From: a virus
Reading direction: 5' to 3' (one strand)
Virus record (IMG/VR): IMGVR_UViG_3300043570_000098
Span: 1-26,471 of that record
Length of the DNA: 26,471 bases
Each line of letters begins with the position of its first letter. Within the stretch, counting starts at the first letter, position 1. A program made the position numbers and the translations under genes. Positions 24,780-26,471 of this stretch are shown one piece after another. The notes below the pieces were generated by a model that was not told where the DNA came from, made no database searches, and worked only from the letters and a program-made list of their open reading frames with translations.

Positions 24780-24963
24780 CTTCTTCTATTGATTTTAATA
24801 TTAGTCTAAGGTCTATAATTAATTTTCTGATGTCCCTGTCCGCAGATAAAAATTCCCTATCTACCAATGTTTCGTAGATGGTTGCTAATAATAAATGATG
24901 TTCATTTACCCTAAAACATATACGCTCAGCCCGAGCATTTTCGCTATTAACGTTATCTTCCAT
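24769..24963 (-). CDS. Small hypothetical phage protein, 64 aa
   Basis: The product is 64 aa, acidic and helical, with NEHHLLLATIYETLVDREFL and RDIRKLIIDLRLILKSIEEDDF. I do not recognise it. The leucine-rich helices could form a small helical bundle or dimer. The gene has its own TAnnTTTG box just upstream (24968-24975, minus strand), and its stop overlaps the start of the PD-(D/E)XK-like gene by 11 nt (GATGACTTTTGA context), so the two are translationally coupled. That coupling hints at a joint role, but no function is shown. Confidence 0.6.
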   Translation of the reverse strand: MEDNVNSENARAERICFRVNEHHLLLATIYETLVDREFLSADRDIRKLIIDLRLILKSIEEDDF

Positions 24964-24967
24964 AATA

Positions 24968-24975
24968 CAAAACTA
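24968..24975 (-). promoter_or_regulatory. TAnnTTTG -7 box, minus strand
   Basis: On the minus strand the bases read TAGTTTTG, 4 nt before the ATG at 24963, inside the only clear gap (18 nt) of the minus-strand block. As at 12703, the implied start site lies at or next to the start codon. No convincing -33 box is seen. Confidence 0.4.
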
Positions 24976-24981
24976 ATATTT

Positions 24982-25143
24982 TTAACCAATATACGCATCT
25001 ATATTGGGCTTTATAACTAAGTAGTACTCGTCTTCCCCATTGGGCTTTATTTCTGAGTTCCATATTCTTAATATCCTTCGCCTGTTATACGAGTCATTAT
25101 ATCTATACTCTCTAATTATTGTATTTCCTCTAAATAATAACAT
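24982..25143 (-). CDS. Small hypothetical phage protein, ~53 aa
   Basis: The product MLLFRGNTIIREYRYNDSYN, then RRRILRIWNSEIKPNGEDEY and a C-terminal YLVIKPN segment, is a short alpha/beta protein. I recognise the type vaguely from Bacteroidota phages but not its role. The preferred start at 25143 follows a GGGGGTG stretch and overlaps the VRR-NUC stop by 14 nt. An alternative in-frame ATG at 25185 would add 14 residues (MEKKEKNWYKAKGV) and is preceded by an AAATCAAATCAA leader identical to that at 1083. However, that extension looks like an out-of-frame reading of the VRR-NUC C-terminus. Both starts remain open. Confidence 0.55.
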   Translation of the reverse strand: MLLFRGNTIIREYRYNDSYNRRRILRIWNSEIKPNGEDEYYLVIKPNIDAYIG

Positions 25144-25435
25144 CACCCCCTTTGCCTTGTACCAATTCTTTTCTTTTTTTTCCATTTGATTTGATTTCTT
25201 CTTTAAATACTTCCACTTTTACTCCGTGGTTTTGTAGTTCTTTTAACCGGTACTCTTGCAACTTAGATAGCTTACCATTAGTTGCCTTGACCTCAATAAA
25301 TATCACGTCACTATTTCTTGGGATAGCAAGCAAGTCCGGTATTCCATTCTTGTTTGTCATTGTAAGTTTGATGACGTAATACCCTTGAGCCTCTAACTCT
25401 TTAATCTTCTTTGATTGTATCTGTTGCTCTTTCAA
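25130..25435 (-). CDS. VRR-NUC domain nuclease, 101 aa
   Basis: This is a single-domain VRR-NUC (PD-(D/E)XK superfamily) protein of the usual phage length. Seen: an N-terminal helix (QQIQSKKIKELEAQGYYVIKL), then TNKNGIPDLLAI with catalytic Asp34, and DVIFIEVKA with Glu48-x-Lys50, followed by a Leu-rich helix (LSKLQEYRLKELQNHGVKVEVF). Family members in phages resemble Holliday-junction or replication/recombination nucleases. The start is TTG at 25435: a stop codon stands immediately upstream in frame, and the next ATG (residue 26) would remove the first conserved helix, so TTG is well supported. It overlaps the 41-aa ORF upstream by 35 nt and the following gene by 14 nt. Confidence 0.85.
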   Translation of the reverse strand: MKEQQIQSKKIKELEAQGYYVIKLTMTNKNGIPDLLAIPRNSDVIFIEVKATNGKLSKLQEYRLKELQNHGVKVEVFKEEIKSNGKKRKELVQGKGGDVII

Positions 25436-25526
25436 TTAGTGCTTGTTTGTTTATTAATAACCAATCAATAAAGTCATTTTGATTGAGTGTTTCTAATGAT
25501 TTAAATATTTCCTCTATTGGTGTCAT
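25401..25526 (-). CDS. Small ORF, 41 aa, between conserved phage protein and VRR-NUC
   Basis: ATG at 25526 to TAA at 25401 encodes a 41-residue acidic helical peptide beginning MTPIEEIFKSLETLNQNDFI and ending IERATDTIKED. It overlaps the upstream gene by 26 nt and the VRR-NUC gene by 35 nt, and it fills the only non-coding space between them. Such 40-aa helical peptides are common between replication genes in Bacteroidota phages. The balance of charged and hydrophobic residues looks protein-like, but the size keeps confidence moderate. Its translation may deliver ribosomes to the TTG start of the nuclease. Confidence 0.55.
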   Translation of the reverse strand: MTPIEEIFKSLETLNQNDFIDWLLINKQALIERATDTIKED

Positions 25527-25896
25527 TTTTAACTATTTCAATTAGTTTTTTAAGGCAATCAAGTTCTGTTTCTTCGTAGTCATAATATAAATCAGAATTA
25601 AATACTATCGTATCCCAACCCCAACTTAAAGCATCTGTCCAATATTTTGATATACAATAAGCAAACTTAGGTTCCATTGTTTGGTCTACGTTTACTGCTG
25701 AATATAATCCATACTTCTCTCTAAACCATCTAAATGCTTGTTGGTATAGTGGTGCTCCAACTAAGTCATCATATATTTCTGATTGATGGTATATTCTTAG
25801 TGCTTCATTATCTGCATAATAAAATAAACACAATTCATTAAAGCCTAATTGCTTAAGTTCTAATGCTTGTTCATAAGGAATAAATTCTTTACTCAT
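25501..25896 (-). CDS. Conserved phage protein of unknown function, 131 aa
   Basis: The start chosen is the ATG at 25896 (MSKEFIPYEQALELKQLGFN). A longer open frame exists upstream to 26007, but those 37 residues are an antisense-like reading within the helicase gene. The product contains ELCLFYYADNEAL, then APLYQQAFRWFREKYGLYSA, and ends ETELDCLKKLIEIVKND. This is a family I recognise as widespread in Bacteroidota phages and prophages, with the hallmark 'S-QAFRWFREKY' and a C-terminal 'A/E-LxCLxKLIEI' helix. No biochemical function is known to me. The start overlaps the helicase stop by 8 nt (ATGAGTAA), so translation is coupled. Confidence 0.75.
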   Translation of the reverse strand: MSKEFIPYEQALELKQLGFNELCLFYYADNEALRIYHQSEIYDDLVGAPLYQQAFRWFREKYGLYSAVNVDQTMEPKFAYCISKYWTDALSWGWDTIVFNSDLYYDYEETELDCLKKLIEIVKNDTNRGNI

Positions 25897-26471
25897 AGAA
25901 ATCTTTTTTAAAATGATTAATTGTATAGTCTTTCTTCTTTGTGACAGCCTTGTAGATGTCGTGTTCAATGCCACCCTTCGAGAAAATCCAATACACTTGA
26001 TTCTCAAGCCTCTCCTTTGTGGTCATTCGGTCTTTGCTCTGCCAATAACTCGTAGCACTGAAGTCAATGTTGTAATAAACCAAGCACTTAGCTTGCCTCA
26101 AACTAATACCCTCACGTCCACTTACAATCTGCAACGCTATGCTCTTGTCGGTGTCTTCGAAGACACTTAACTCAGAAGTTAAGTCGTCACCAAATACTTT
26201 TTTAAGTGCGTTGTACTCCTCCTTAAACTTGTAAAAGATTCCAATCTTGCACCCTTTAAACCGCTTCTTTATAAAATCAGCTTTACTTAAGTCAAGTATC
26301 ATTGACTCTCCATTCTCAAATTTAATTGTTCCTGAGCACAACTGATGCACTTTCATCATCAACTTAACAGGAGTGTCTGCTAAAATTATATTTTCTTTTC
26401 CTTCTACAACTAAATCTTTCTTTAATTTTTTTATAATCTTATAAGTCAACTCACTCATCTCAACTTCAAGT
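25889..26471 (-). CDS. SF2 (SNF2-like) DNA helicase, C-terminal part (5' end outside window)
   Basis: The frame is open through the window edge (codons before the ATG at 26458 have no stop), and that ATG corresponds to an internal position of the family, so the gene is cut by the window. Seen: a helix region after lobe 1 (MSELTYKIIKKLKKDL, then VHQLCSG), the lobe-2 strand KIGIFYKFKEEYNAL (motif IV region), the motif V region SGREGISLRQAKCLVYYNID, and motif VI in a degenerate form, YWQSKDRMTTKE, in place of Q-x-x-R-x-x-R. The ending IEHDIYKAVTKKKDYTINHF is typical of phage SNF2-type helicases. It probably acts in replication or recombination. Its stop overlaps the next start by 8 nt. Confidence 0.85.
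   Translation of the reverse strand, partial: LEVEMSELTYKIIKKLKKDLVVEGKENIILADTPVKLMMKVHQLCSGTIKFENGESMILDLSKADFIKKRFKGCKIGIFYKFKEEYNALKKVFGDDLTSELSVFEDTDKSIALQIVSGREGISLRQAKCLVYYNIDFSATSYWQSKDRMTTKERLENQVYWIFSKGGIEHDIYKAVTKKKDYTINHFKKDFYE
26151..26166. repeat. 16-bp perfect palindrome GTGTCTTCGAAGACAC
   Basis: A perfect 16-bp palindrome inside the helicase gene, one base different from the 16-mers at 3643-3658 and 17856-17871. On the coding strand it encodes part of SVFEDTD. No T-tract follows. Confidence 0.75.

Noticed and set aside
25152-25379. Plus-strand open frames over the minus block (25152-25379, 25913-26170)
   Set aside because: They are antisense to clear nuclease and helicase genes and show no protein-like motifs.
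25897-26007. 37-residue N-terminal extension of the 131-aa conserved protein
   Set aside because: It overlaps the helicase coding region by over 100 nt in another frame and is not protein-like; ATG at 25896 gives an 8-nt coupled overlap.
1-26471. CRISPR array, tRNA, integrase or insertion sequence
   Set aside because: No regularly spaced repeats, cloverleaf-like segments, recombinase motifs or terminal inverted repeats were seen by reading; short tRNA genes cannot be wholly excluded without a covariance-model scan.

Overview
The window is a segment of an AT-rich tailed-phage genome (or prophage) whose host is most likely in the Bacteroidota. It is probably a short-tailed (podovirus-type) phage with a crAss-like virion module. 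The evidence is the crAss-type C-terminal part of a portal protein, followed in order by a scaffold-like protein, a major capsid protein candidate, ring/adaptor proteins and a giant muzzle/stabilization-type protein carrying the GRMNKVVDQRLLPEGEYVDA motif. Intergenic gaps contain TAnnTTTG boxes, the Bacteroidota-type -7 element, and most starts lack Shine-Dalgarno sequences. All family calls come from reading the translations; no database search was possible.

Positions 2-6403 (+) hold the head and connector: portal (5' end outside the window), scaffold, capsid protein, a conserved phage protein of 247 aa, and two ring/adaptor-type proteins. Two strong hairpin-plus-T-tract terminators lie at 3638-3670 and 4475-4505. 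They bracket the 247-aa gene and should raise capsid transcript relative to what follows. Positions 6405-12696 hold the tail end: the 1620-aa muzzle-like protein and two accessory virion proteins. A Cys-rich ~29-residue repeat occurs once near the C-terminus of the 1620-aa protein and twice in the protein encoded next.

Positions 12718-24379 (+) hold a GNAT-like gene and then three genes of 288, 595 and 2802 aa. Their order, rising size and composition suit internal (ejected) virion proteins. The 2802-aa product looks like a 'polyvalent' protein. It has an N-terminal amphipathic/hydrophobic region, an ADP-ribosyltransferase-like segment, a segment that may belong to the RelA/SpoT-like fold, a Lys/Ala linker, long helical stretches, a hydrophobic C-terminal part and a Gly-Phe-rich tail. 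A 53-aa basic protein closes the block.

Positions 24366-26471 (-) are an opposed block of tightly overlapping small genes: a partial SF2 helicase (5' end outside the window), a conserved 131-aa phage protein, a 41-aa ORF, a VRR-NUC nuclease, two small unknowns and a PD-(D/E)XK-like nuclease. This looks like the edge of the replication/recombination region. The two blocks meet tail to tail with a 14-bp overlap. No tRNA, rRNA, CRISPR array, insertion sequence or integrase was seen, and no stretch over 300 bases lacks a gene.
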